A stretch of DNA of 64,000 nucleotides from Nostocales cyanobacterium LEGE 12452. GTDB taxonomy: Bacteria > Cyanobacteriota > Cyanobacteriia > Cyanobacteriales > Nostocaceae. Shown one piece after another: positions 56,330-64,000 of the stretch (position 1 is its first letter; each line of letters begins with the position of its first letter). The position numbers were made by a program, and so were the translations under genes. The notes under the pieces were generated by a model. It was not told the origin of the DNA. It was given only the letters and a program-made list of their open reading frames with translations, and searched no databases. The stretch covers positions 1-64,000 of the forward strand of contig JADEXV010000008.1 of NCBI GenBank assembly GCA_015206945.1, in the 5' to 3' direction.

Positions 56330-56550
56330 TTATCACTTCATCCTAAGTCACAACTTTTATGCCACTGTTTAGCTTATCATTCTGGGATTACGCTTTATTA
56401 GCAAGTTGTCAGCAAAAGCCCTAGTCCCTTTACACCAAAGGGAAATCGGGTCGGAAATGGGATAAAACAAGAATTAACAAAGAAAGTGGAATATAAAAGA
56501 ATTTCGTCACTCTTTTGTGTTGTCTCCACTATCTACTCTCTTAATTCCCT

Positions 56551-57288
56551 ATGCAAACTGACTCTAACAGTCCCGACCATGTTGCATCTGCTAATAACGA
56601 GCCTAATCCAGGAAAGTATTTGATTCCGCGATCGCAGCGACAGAGGTTCTTTATTCAGTTTACCTTAATGACCCTCATCGGATGGGTTGTGGGTGGCGTT
56701 GCCAGTATTGCGTTAGAGAAAATTATTCTCCAAAGTCTCTCATCCAACGTTGCTAATCAACCACAAACATGGAGCATTTTGGTTAGAAGTCTTAGTAACG
56801 TTGTATTTGCCGTGATTTTCGCTGCTGACCAAGCCCTTGTCCTTTACCGATATTTACCGCGTTGGCAGTGGCTATTTGCTACTAGTGTCGGTTGGTTGAT
56901 TGCCAACGGCGTTTCTACAGCCTGGATTAACTACATTTCAACCATTGCCTCATCATCTTCTGAAGATACTTTAATTTTTGGATTTTTGTCTGCGATCGCA
57001 TATATAATTTCTGGAATTTGGCTAGGGCTTTGCCAATGGCTGGTATTGAGACGATATACAGCAAGCATTTGGTGGTGGAATTTTGTACCCTCAATCTCTT
57101 TCTTCTGGATCACTATTTTGGTTTGGCTGCTTTTTATTATGCAAAATTTGATTCCAGAAACCTACCGTACTCCCATACTATATTGGAGTGGGCAAGGACT
57201 TACAGCGGCGATTTTAGGAGCCATACCAGCAATTGGTTTGTGTACGTTAAAAAGAAATTTACATCCCAAAACTGGAGTTTCTTCCTGA
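56551..57288 (+). CDS. Multi-pass membrane protein of unknown function
   Basis: A 245-residue protein with about six membrane segments: roughly 34-56, 83-99, 107-128, 141-165, 182-199 and 214-232. The N-terminal 27 residues are polar. W/L-rich motifs (RYLPRWQWLFATSVGWLIAN, WLGLCQWLVLRRYTASIWWW) resemble the cyanobacterial multi-pass proteins in which QW-L-R pairs recur. I do not recognise a family with known activity. It diverges from hemE with about 220 bases between. Confidence 0.6.
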   Translation: MQTDSNSPDHVASANNEPNPGKYLIPRSQRQRFFIQFTLMTLIGWVVGGVASIALEKIILQSLSSNVANQPQTWSILVRSLSNVVFAVIFAADQALVLYRYLPRWQWLFATSVGWLIANGVSTAWINYISTIASSSSEDTLIFGFLSAIAYIISGIWLGLCQWLVLRRYTASIWWWNFVPSISFFWITILVWLLFIMQNLIPETYRTPILYWSGQGLTAAILGAIPAIGLCTLKRNLHPKTGVSS

Positions 57289-57321
57289 CTTTTACCGATA
57301 TATTCTATAACCTTAATATTT

Positions 57322-57489
57322 ATGACTTGCCCACGCATTCTCCAACTCGGTCAAAGTTATACATTTAGTAAGTATTTTGAATTACTATATACTCCAGGAG
57401 ACATCTTGGCGGAACTGGGATGTAGCTACGAACCAGTCCTATTTATTTGTCATCCCAAATCAAATCTAAACGCTCTTGTGCTTTCTTAA
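57322..57489 (+). pseudogene. Possible remnant of a short cyanobacterial gene
   Basis: A 55-codon frame starting MTCPRILQLGQSYTFSKYFE and continuing YTPGDILAELG. The first 38 codons look protein-like. The rest overlaps the 3' end of the substrate-binding protein gene on the other strand, where the protein-like character is lost. I interpret it as the broken N-terminus of an unidentified gene, and I could not name the family. Confidence 0.3.
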
Positions 57490-58762
57490 GGGCTTTTTCA
57501 GCAGACTCTCCTAGTACTGTCGCTTCTATAGCTCGACCAAGACTTTCAGAAAGACGGCTATATCCAGCAATAACTGGTTGAGAACGTGCCACAGGTAATT
57601 GGTCAAAAAACACTTTTAATACTGGTTTTTCATTAATGAATTGCTGATAAGCTTTGCTTTGAGCCGATGTAAGGGTAACTGGCAAAAAACCCGTCCCTAT
57701 ACTCCATTCGGTTTGGAATTCCTCACTCAAAACATACTCTAAAAATTTGAATGCTGCTTGTTCTCTTGCTGGTGTGGTCTTCATCACAAAAAAATTTCCA
57801 GTACCTGTGACTGTAGCAGCTTTGACACCTGCTGGTATGGGTAATACCTGATGATCGACCTCAGATTTCATAATTAAAGTCCAAGGGCCTGTTATCTGCA
57901 TCGCAACACGGCCTGTCAGAAAAGCTTCCTCTTCATAACCTCGTTCTGGGGCAGAAAGCATTACTGAACCATCTTTTATCAGGTCTTGCCAAAATTGTAA
58001 GGCCGCGATCGCACCTGCATTCGTTAAATTCGGGCGATTATTGATTATAATCTCGCCATCGGCACTAAATAAAAACGGCAACCAACTAATCACAGTCCAT
58101 CCACCTTTTCCTAAAGGCAGTAACATTCCATACTGTTCGGGGCGACCATCCCCATTGCTGTCTATAGTTAATTTTTTGGCAACTTGTCTCAATTCATCCC
58201 AAGTTTTGGGTATTTCTGTAATTCCCGCAGCTTCAAAAAGTTTAGGACGGTAAAAAATCCCAATATTACTGGTGTGCATTGGCACTGACCAAATATGACC
58301 ATCTAACTGCATTTCTGACAATAAGTTAGGTCTAATGTCTGACTTGAAGGGCGATTTATCCAACCAATCTTCTAAAGGCCGAAGTGCGCCTAATTCCACA
58401 AATTGACCTGTATATTCAGGGTGGAATGACAGGATATCTGGGGGCACATTAGCAACAACTGATGTTAATATTTTTGGTAAATTAGGTTCTGGTTCAAACA
58501 TAGACTCAACCTGAATATCAGGATGAGTTTGATTAAATTTATCTACTAATTTTTCAAAAATCTCTCGATGTGAAGGTGGATTAATAGCTTGCCAAAGTGC
58601 CAGATGAATTACCCCGTCGTCCTTTTGTCTAATTCCCTGGCAACTAGATAAAAATATCAGAGATAAACTCAGAATAATTCCTAAAATTGAAAGCCGCTTG
58701 CCGGATTTTATCAATAAATACCAAAAATCTCTAATTTTAGAATTTATAAAATTAATATTCAT
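57443..58762 (-). CDS. ABC transporter extracellular solute-binding lipoprotein (family 1, sugar type)
   Basis: A 439-residue lipoprotein with a basic N-terminus, a hydrophobic core and the lipobox LSSC, giving acylated Cys41. The mature part has IHLALWQAINPPSHREIFEK, FNQTHPDIQVE, PPDILSFHPEYTGQF, and QITGPWTLI, typical of carbohydrate-binding family-1 solute receptors. It should sit on the outer face of the inner membrane and deliver an oligosaccharide or glycerol-type solute. No permease or ATPase genes are next to it, so it is an orphan receptor or uses distant partners. Two glycosyltransferases follow upstream in the same direction. Confidence 0.85.
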   Translation of the reverse strand: MNINFINSKIRDFWYLLIKSGKRLSILGIILSLSLIFLSSCQGIRQKDDGVIHLALWQAINPPSHREIFEKLVDKFNQTHPDIQVESMFEPEPNLPKILTSVVANVPPDILSFHPEYTGQFVELGALRPLEDWLDKSPFKSDIRPNLLSEMQLDGHIWSVPMHTSNIGIFYRPKLFEAAGITEIPKTWDELRQVAKKLTIDSNGDGRPEQYGMLLPLGKGGWTVISWLPFLFSADGEIIINNRPNLTNAGAIAALQFWQDLIKDGSVMLSAPERGYEEEAFLTGRVAMQITGPWTLIMKSEVDHQVLPIPAGVKAATVTGTGNFFVMKTTPAREQAAFKFLEYVLSEEFQTEWSIGTGFLPVTLTSAQSKAYQQFINEKPVLKVFFDQLPVARSQPVIAGYSRLSESLGRAIEATVLGESAEKALKKAQERLDLIWDDK

Positions 58763-58812
58763 ACAAAGTTTTTAGATATATAGGTCATTTAGCATATTAT
58801 TCCTAGTTAAAC

Positions 58813-59979
58813 TTATCGATAAATAACTTGCTGAATTAAACTTTCTAACTGGTTAGCACAGCTAGGTTCACTAAAAAATTGTGCAATTTGCTCAGAGCGA
58901 TCGATCTTTTGCTGAGGAGTTTTCACACAATCAATAATTGCTGCTGCTAATGCATTTACATCACTTGGTGGCACTAAAGTTCCACATTCCAATACTTCAG
59001 AAATCTCACGAGGACCAACTGGACAGTCACTCGCAATAAACGTTACTCCACTAGCTACTGCTTCTACAATCACCATACCAAATCCTTCAAAATGAGAGGC
59101 AAGTATAACTGCTCTAGACAGTGAGAAATAAGCTCTAGGATTGGGAACAGATCCTGTAAAGAGAACAATGTGACGAATGCCTAAAGAATTTGCTAAAGCT
59201 TGTATATCCGTTTCTAAATCACCGTCTCCTAGCAAAATCAACCGGATATTTGAGTAAGCTTCACTAGCTTTAGCAAATGCCTTGAGTAAAGTTTTATGGT
59301 CTTTTTGATAATGAAATCTAGCCGCACAGACAAAGGTAATTAACTCAGGATTATTTAACCAAGACTTAGCTGTAGAGTTGAGAGGTGGGTTATTTAGATC
59401 GGGTATTGCTGGATTGTAAGATATTGCTATTCGAGGATGAGTCAATCCAAGTTGTAAAAATCTCTGAGCAAGAGTTTTACAAACAAAAACTAGACCACTA
59501 GCTTGTTTAATAGCAGCTAGATTGATCCAACTATCAATACTGATAGACAAGTTTTGAATCGCTGCTTTGATTGAGTCTGTTTTGACTTTAACCTGTGATT
59601 CAGCAATATAATCAGTGTGAATATAGCTGATGTATGGGATAGATAAACTTCCAGGGATGAATTGAGAGATATAATACAGTTTGGTAATAAATGCAGTATG
59701 ACAAATAATGAGATCGGGTTTTAGGTTATTAATAACTTTACTGAGTTTTTTAGCTATTAATATTTGGTGTATTGCTCCGCCAATATAAAATTGAGAGCCT
59801 GCAACTCTCATGATAATCACTTGTTTAGCAGCTTTAAAGTCTACTGCCCATAATGAATCTAAATATGTTAGCACCACAGTAGAAACTTTATAACCAGCCT
59901 TTACTTGGGAGGATATTAGGGAATCCGCAGTTCTTGCCGCTCCCCCAATATTATTCATAATAATATGGCAAATATGCAT
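58813..59979 (-). CDS. Glycosyltransferase family 4 protein
   Basis: A 388-residue GT-B enzyme. The N-terminus MHICHIIMNNIGGAARTADS has the GGA acceptor-site loop. The C-terminal domain has FVCAARFHYQKDHKTLLKAF, LLGDGDLETDI and HFEGFGMVIVEAVASG, the last being the EGFG...E motif of GT4 nucleotide-sugar binding. It transfers a sugar from a nucleotide donor to a glycan or lipid acceptor. Fifty bases separate it from the GT2 gene upstream in the same direction, so both probably belong to one unit with the binding protein. Confidence 0.88.
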   Translation of the reverse strand: MHICHIIMNNIGGAARTADSLISSQVKAGYKVSTVVLTYLDSLWAVDFKAAKQVIIMRVAGSQFYIGGAIHQILIAKKLSKVINNLKPDLIICHTAFITKLYYISQFIPGSLSIPYISYIHTDYIAESQVKVKTDSIKAAIQNLSISIDSWINLAAIKQASGLVFVCKTLAQRFLQLGLTHPRIAISYNPAIPDLNNPPLNSTAKSWLNNPELITFVCAARFHYQKDHKTLLKAFAKASEAYSNIRLILLGDGDLETDIQALANSLGIRHIVLFTGSVPNPRAYFSLSRAVILASHFEGFGMVIVEAVASGVTFIASDCPVGPREISEVLECGTLVPPSDVNALAAAIIDCVKTPQQKIDRSEQIAQFFSEPSCANQLESLIQQVIYR

Positions 59980-60029
59980 ATTTAAAGGTTGACTGCCGAT
60001 TTGTAGAGTAGTAGCTTAAACCAAATTTA

Positions 60030-60683
60030 CTAGGTTATTAAATCTGAAAAATTCTTAGTAACGCTAGTTTCTCCTCTTGTATAAAGGTAGGTTGCCGGTT
60101 CAGTTATTTTTTGAGTTCGGAAGATTTTTTCTGCCCGTGCCCAAAAGTCTGTATCTTCCCCATAAACAAAATGTTTAAATCCTTGTAATTTAAAAAAGAC
60201 ATGTCTTGCCCCAAAAAATGTTGGGCCTAAAATACATTCTCGGATATTAATTTTTTGACCAGTATTATAATAATCTGCTACCCAAATCTCTTCTTCAGTT
60301 GTAAATCCCCCTTCAATCAAATCAATTTCTGGATGACTTTTCATGTATTCAAGACGCGATTCCAAATGACATGGTTTGTATGTATCGTCGCTGTCAAGAA
60401 ATGTGATATATTTGCCAAAAGATGCCTGAATTCCCGCGTTTTTAGCATAACACTGCTTCTTATTGCGGTGTTTCAGATAACGGATATTGTTAAATTTGTC
60501 AACGTAAGTATTAACAATTTCAAAAGTATTATCTTGGCTTCCATCATCAACTATAATCAGTTCCCAATCTTTAAAAGTCTGATTAATAACACTATCAATA
60601 CACTGATTTAGATATTTTGCTCTGTTGTAAGTACAAAGGACAATTGATATTTCAGGAATGATATCAAAGATTATGGGACTCAT
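60030..60683 (-). CDS. Glycosyltransferase family 2 protein
   Basis: A 217-residue GT-A enzyme. ISIVLCTYNRAKYLNQCIDS, WELIIVDDGSQDNT and the metal-binding FLDSDDTYKP (DxD) are complete. YGEDTDFWARAEK near the end is the ED-type catalytic segment. It lacks membrane helices, so it acts in the cytosol on a soluble or membrane-held acceptor. The gene is the first of the minus-strand group followed by the GT4 gene. Confidence 0.88.
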   Translation of the reverse strand: MSPIIFDIIPEISIVLCTYNRAKYLNQCIDSVINQTFKDWELIIVDDGSQDNTFEIVNTYVDKFNNIRYLKHRNKKQCYAKNAGIQASFGKYITFLDSDDTYKPCHLESRLEYMKSHPEIDLIEGGFTTEEEIWVADYYNTGQKINIRECILGPTFFGARHVFFKLQGFKHFVYGEDTDFWARAEKIFRTQKITEPATYLYTRGETSVTKNFSDLIT

Positions 60684-60959
60684 AGATAAATGTCAGTTTT
60701 GTAACTAGGTAAAAATATTTTAACCTATAACAATTGCATCATAACCTAGTAATGATGCGATTTTATGATTGATTGGTTGATATTTAATATACCAAAATCA
60801 GAGCCAATCGAATTGCTCAAACCAGCCAAGCGATCGCACAACACTTCTTAAAGGGGTTTTTGTCTTAAACCGCTAGATAACTCCTATTAAGTGGAAGTTT
60901 GCAGAAAAGAATCTGATATTAGTCTAAAATAGAAAACACTGATAAAAATATCTCAATTT

Positions 60960-61706
60960 ATGTTTAGACTTCCACTTCCACCTTTTTTAAGAGATTCTTG
61001 GCAAAATTCATTTAATTTAAAACAGCATTTACAAGAATTTTTGCATTTAGATTCAGAAACACTAGAGAATAAGTTAGTTGCGGCTATGCAACAGATGGCT
61101 GAATTAGGCCACAAAGATTTTGATTGGGAAACAGCAACTGATTTTTATCGTGACAAGGTGGGAGAGGTTTATTTATTTGAGTTGGGAGCTTGGCATTTAG
61201 AATGCAATGAAAATATTGAAAATACGTTGTTTTTAATTGCGGATTATGCTCAGGGTCGGGTATTAGATTTTGGCGGGGGAATTGGTACTCATACCATTTG
61301 TGCAGCGCTTTGTCCTCAAGTTGAGCAAGTGATATACTGTGATATTAATCCTATTAATCTTGATTTTGTTCGTTATCGTGCAGCACAGTTGGGGCTAAGT
61401 CAAAAAATCATTTTTTGTGTTGATATACCTGCTAAAGAAACTTTTAATACAATCATTTCCTTTGATGTTATAGAACACTTGCCAGACCCCAGTCAGCAGT
61501 TACTAAAGTTTCATAAAGCCTTAACACCGGAAGGTAAAATTATCCTGAACTGGCATTTTTTTAAGGGCTTTAATCAAGATTACCCTTTTCACATCGATGA
61601 TCCTCAAGTAGTAGAAACATTCTTCAAGACAATTCAGACTAACTTCTTAGAAATTTTTCACCCTTATTACAGCACAGCTCGTTGTTACCGTAAGTGGATA
61701 ATGTAA
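60960..61706 (+). CDS. Class I SAM-dependent methyltransferase
   Basis: A 248-residue Rossmann-fold methyltransferase. Motif I is VLDFGGGIGTHTICAAL, the acidic residue after strand 2 is in VIYCDINPIN, and motif IV lies in TIISFDVIEHLPDP. The first 85 residues are a helical N-terminal part with LHLDSETLENKLVAAMQQMA. The acceptor is unknown, but the nearby glycosyltransferases suggest a sugar or lipid. It diverges from the GT2 gene with 276 AT-rich bases between. Confidence 0.85.
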   Translation: MFRLPLPPFLRDSWQNSFNLKQHLQEFLHLDSETLENKLVAAMQQMAELGHKDFDWETATDFYRDKVGEVYLFELGAWHLECNENIENTLFLIADYAQGRVLDFGGGIGTHTICAALCPQVEQVIYCDINPINLDFVRYRAAQLGLSQKIIFCVDIPAKETFNTIISFDVIEHLPDPSQQLLKFHKALTPEGKIILNWHFFKGFNQDYPFHIDDPQVVETFFKTIQTNFLEIFHPYYSTARCYRKWIM

Positions 61707-61781
61707 TAAGTTCTGCCTTTAGCGATTGCTTGACTCCCCAAAAGCAAAATGTTTGCAGTATGGCAAATAGCTGAAAAAGCT

Positions 61782-62585
61782 TCATAGACTAACATGGGTA
61801 TCATACCAAGGTTCTTTGATATTGAGCATTTCTAAGAGCATCTTTCCCAACCAGAAGCGGTAAAAAACTCCCTTGACTCCGAATATTCTGTAATTTAAAA
61901 AAATGCGTTTGTACACTTTGATTGCTTCACTCTCCGAAAACCAAATACCTGGTGTTTCTTCTCCAAAGAGTCCACTAGCACCAAATTCAAACTGATGTGG
62001 AATATAATTCCCTTCTTTTGCCAACAAAGGACAGGCTTGTTGGGGTACTTTCTCTTGGTTGATAACTTTGAACTTGTGATAACCGAGTTCTCTTAACAAA
62101 TCAAACTCGTCCATAAGGCTTTGCCAAGAGGCCTTTGTTGATTCTATGGATAGGAACTGCGGTTTAGTGTCAAACTGCCGTAATGCCTGTACGCACAATA
62201 TATCAGCACCTTCAATATCAACTTTCAGATAATAGGGAATTCCAAACTCCTCTAAGATATTTTCAAATCTGCGCCCTTCTACAGTCATCTCAATGGAATG
62301 TGTACCAAAAATACTTTCACCCTGACGGGCCCAATCTGCTGAAGTCGTACCCCAAAAACTTCTGTTTAAGTTAGCATAAAAGGTTATTGGCTCATCTTTT
62401 GGTGATACAGCAATATTTAGGAGAGTAAGTTGACCATTTTCTATATATGAATTTAGTCGCTTTTTTGTAGATTCGTAAATATCAGGATGAGCCTCAATGC
62501 CAACAACTCGAAAGCCTTTTTTTAAGTAAAACTCTGTATCCTGACCTGTGTGAACACCAACATCAATTATTAAGTTTTTGTCCAT
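61782..62585 (-). CDS. FkbM family methyltransferase
   Basis: A 267-residue protein. IIDVGVHTGQDTEFYLKKGF is motif I of the FkbM family, followed by VVGIEAHPDIYESTKKR, and YYLKVDIEGADILCVQAL is the conserved post-IV segment. FkbM-type enzymes O-methylate sugars or polyketides; here the neighbouring glycosyltransferases make a glycan likely. The C-terminal 60 residues (NYRIFGVKGVFYRFWLGKML and on) are outside the core. It is convergent with the methyltransferase gene to its left. Confidence 0.85.
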   Translation of the reverse strand: MDKNLIIDVGVHTGQDTEFYLKKGFRVVGIEAHPDIYESTKKRLNSYIENGQLTLLNIAVSPKDEPITFYANLNRSFWGTTSADWARQGESIFGTHSIEMTVEGRRFENILEEFGIPYYLKVDIEGADILCVQALRQFDTKPQFLSIESTKASWQSLMDEFDLLRELGYHKFKVINQEKVPQQACPLLAKEGNYIPHQFEFGASGLFGEETPGIWFSESEAIKVYKRIFLNYRIFGVKGVFYRFWLGKMLLEMLNIKEPWYDTHVSL

Positions 62586-62747
62586 AAATTACGTTTTCTT
62601 TGAATAATTATCGTAAGTGTTCAAACATATAATACTTTACACTATTTATAGTTTTTTTATACGAAAATGTTTCCAAAAAAAACTTTTGATGCAATCACCT
62701 ACTTTGACCTTTTAGAACATTTAACGTTAAGCGGATCAGATTTTAAC

Positions 62748-63656
62748 TTAATGGGGATGGGGATGCGCGATCGCTAATATTCCTGCATCTCCATCTAAAG
62801 TTACTTCTACACCCACTGGTAAGGCTGCATTGGGATTATCATGGCCAAAAGGCAAGTCGGAGACAATCGGAATCCCCAAATCACCCAAGCGATCGCGCAA
62901 TACTTCTTCTACACTAAAACTAGATATAGTTGGTGGCGCTTCACAGCGAGTAAAACCGCCCAACGCGATACCGCAGACTTGAGAAAAAGCACCACTCAAA
63001 CGCCACTGCGTCAGCATCCTATCGATACGATAAGGTGCTTCGGTAACATCCTCGAAGGCCAGAATCACACCATCCAGATGTGGCAAGATTGGTGTACCCA
63101 AAAGGTGAGTAGCTACCGTTAGATTACCTGGTAACAAAGTACCATTAACCACACCACCACCCCAACCGCAACCTTTGAGAGGGGTGAAAGAACTACCTTC
63201 TACCCAATCAAATAATCGCTTAATAGACCAATCTGACTCATCTGCCAAAGTTGTCATTACAGGACCGTGAACGCCGGAAATTCCTGCTGTATAAAGACTC
63301 CATAATAAAGCTGTGATATCAGAAAAGCCTATGAGCCACTTGGGAAGCGCTGAGTTTGGCCAATTCCAACTTTCTAAGATGCGGGTGCTGCCAAAACCAC
63401 CTCTGGCACAGAGAATCCCACGACAATCAGGATCTTGCCATGCTGCTGCTAGCTGTTGACGGCGATTTTCGTCTGTCCCTGCTAGATAACCCCATTTGTC
63501 ATCTATCTGGGGACTGACTTTTAATTGATAACCACGCGATCGCCAAATTTCTAGACTCTGTTTAAATTCCTCGAATTCTCGCAAAGCACCACTAGGGGCA
63601 ATTACTCGTAGTAAGTCTCCAGGTTTTAGGGGCGGTGGTAAGATTTTGGCTGGCAT
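62748..63656 (-). CDS. LD-carboxypeptidase (S66 family, LdcA-like)
   Basis: A 302-residue muramoyl-tetrapeptide carboxypeptidase that removes the terminal D-alanine from peptidoglycan tetrapeptides during recycling. The Ser-Glu-His triad is visible as GFSDITALLW (Ser), LAFEDVTEAPYRIDRML (Glu) and PFGHDNPNAALPVG (His). RGGFGSTRIL is the conserved early loop. There is no signal peptide, so it acts in the cytosol. Another peptidoglycan peptidase lies 29 bases upstream on the same strand, so both probably form an operon. Confidence 0.92.
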   Translation of the reverse strand: MPAKILPPPLKPGDLLRVIAPSGALREFEEFKQSLEIWRSRGYQLKVSPQIDDKWGYLAGTDENRRQQLAAAWQDPDCRGILCARGGFGSTRILESWNWPNSALPKWLIGFSDITALLWSLYTAGISGVHGPVMTTLADESDWSIKRLFDWVEGSSFTPLKGCGWGGGVVNGTLLPGNLTVATHLLGTPILPHLDGVILAFEDVTEAPYRIDRMLTQWRLSGAFSQVCGIALGGFTRCEAPPTISSFSVEEVLRDRLGDLGIPIVSDLPFGHDNPNAALPVGVEVTLDGDAGILAIAHPHPH

Positions 63657-63685
63657 GAAAAAAGTTATGAGTCAAAAGTATAATA

Positions 63686-64000
63686 TTAACAATGCTGCAA
63701 CTGTGTCAACAACACAACAACTTCATCAATTGCCTGCCGTATAACTGTTGCAGACTGATCCGACTGATTCACGATAATACTAAAAGCTAGCGGCTCATAC
63801 TTTGGCGCATTCATATATCCAGATAGAGAAACTACCCCCGTTAACGTACCTGTTTTTGCTTGCACAATGCCCTCAGCAGGTGTTTCTTGAAAGCGGCCTT
63901 TTAGAGTTCCACTTTTACCCGCCACAGGTAAAGATGCCCGATATATATAGGCTGTTGGTGTTCTTGCAATTGCCCGCAAAGTTTGTACAAAAGCTTCTGG
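63686..64000 (-). CDS. D-alanyl-D-alanine carboxypeptidase/endopeptidase, S13 family (C-terminal part)
   Basis: The frame runs off the right edge (PEAFVQTLRAIART is its first visible part), and only about 104 C-terminal residues are inside. The KTGTL in IVQAKTGTLTGVVSLSGYM is the third active-site motif of penicillin-binding proteins, and VAGKSGTLKGRF with the following ETPAEG fits DacB-type S13 enzymes. This class trims D-Ala from peptidoglycan stem peptides in the periplasm. The SxxK and SxN motifs must lie outside the window. Confidence 0.85.
   Translation of the reverse strand, partial: PEAFVQTLRAIARTPTAYIYRASLPVAGKSGTLKGRFQETPAEGIVQAKTGTLTGVVSLSGYMNAPKYEPLAFSIIVNQSDQSATVIRQAIDEVVVLLTQLQHC

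Overview
The window is chromosomal DNA from a filamentous, Nostoc-like cyanobacterium. The evidence is the very frequent GCGATCGC-type (HIP1) octamers, heptamer repeats of the CATAACT/CCTAACT type, small cyanobacteria-specific proteins (DUF4327, a 73-aa and an 83-aa protein), a PEP-CTERM-like protein, and a complete hmp chemotaxis cluster (hmpF divergent from hmpABCDE), which in Nostoc drives hormogonium development and pilus motility. By eye I see no rRNA, tRNA or CRISPR array.

Layout. 0-5.5 kb: a DUF39 sulfur-metabolism gene cut by the left edge, a DUF4231 membrane protein, an AI-2E-type permease, a tiny membrane protein and a glycosyltransferase-like gene. 5.5-6.6 kb: a junk zone with a 26-bp palindrome and a decayed IS630-type element that still has recognisable ends and flanking TA. 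6.6-11.2 kb: an aminotransferase, YjbQ, and a Rieske oxygenase facing an SDR plus alpha/beta hydrolase pair. 11.4-15.8 kb: a small membrane protein, a WD40 protein, a relic of an NHLM-type peptide-secretion adaptor, and a Tll0287-like haem protein with unusual base composition. 15.9-19.2 kb: the B12-dependent ribonucleotide reductase gene nrdJ, split by a 312-nt group I intron exactly inside the NPCGE active-site motif. Its leader is duplicated almost perfectly 505 bp upstream, in front of a 60-aa membrane protein. tilS follows, then a MITE and a small secreted two-repeat lectin-like protein.

21.5-34.6 kb holds the hmp locus: HmpF (coiled coil), HmpA (PATAN-receiver), HmpB (CheY), HmpC (CheW), HmpD (chemoreceptor) and HmpE (CheA-receiver hybrid with a 48-residue tandem repeat in its linker). 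Together they form one signalling pathway for type IV pilus motility. It is followed by a prolyl oligopeptidase, a large hybrid histidine kinase with an N-terminal ribbon-helix-helix-like segment, a Uma2 protein and a repeat-rich stretch.

43-50.3 kb is mostly housekeeping: a cysteine-desulfurase-like enzyme, moeA, a PEP-CTERM-like protein, an RDD protein, and the rpmG-rpsR-RNase II/R cluster. 50.5-56.3 kb: a catalytic-domain-only isopropylmalate-synthase homologue, a B12-binding radical SAM protein, a hairpin MITE whose ends match the IS630 relic, a TolC-like fragment, an extended SDR, and hemE. 56.5-62.6 kb: a membrane protein, an orphan sugar-binding lipoprotein, two glycosyltransferases and two methyltransferases, probably for glycan synthesis. 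The right edge carries two peptidoglycan peptidases: an S66 LD-carboxypeptidase and the C-terminal end of an S13 DD-carboxypeptidase.

Most notable are the nrdJ intron with its duplicated leader, the repeat-expanded HmpE, and the IS630 relic/MITE pair.
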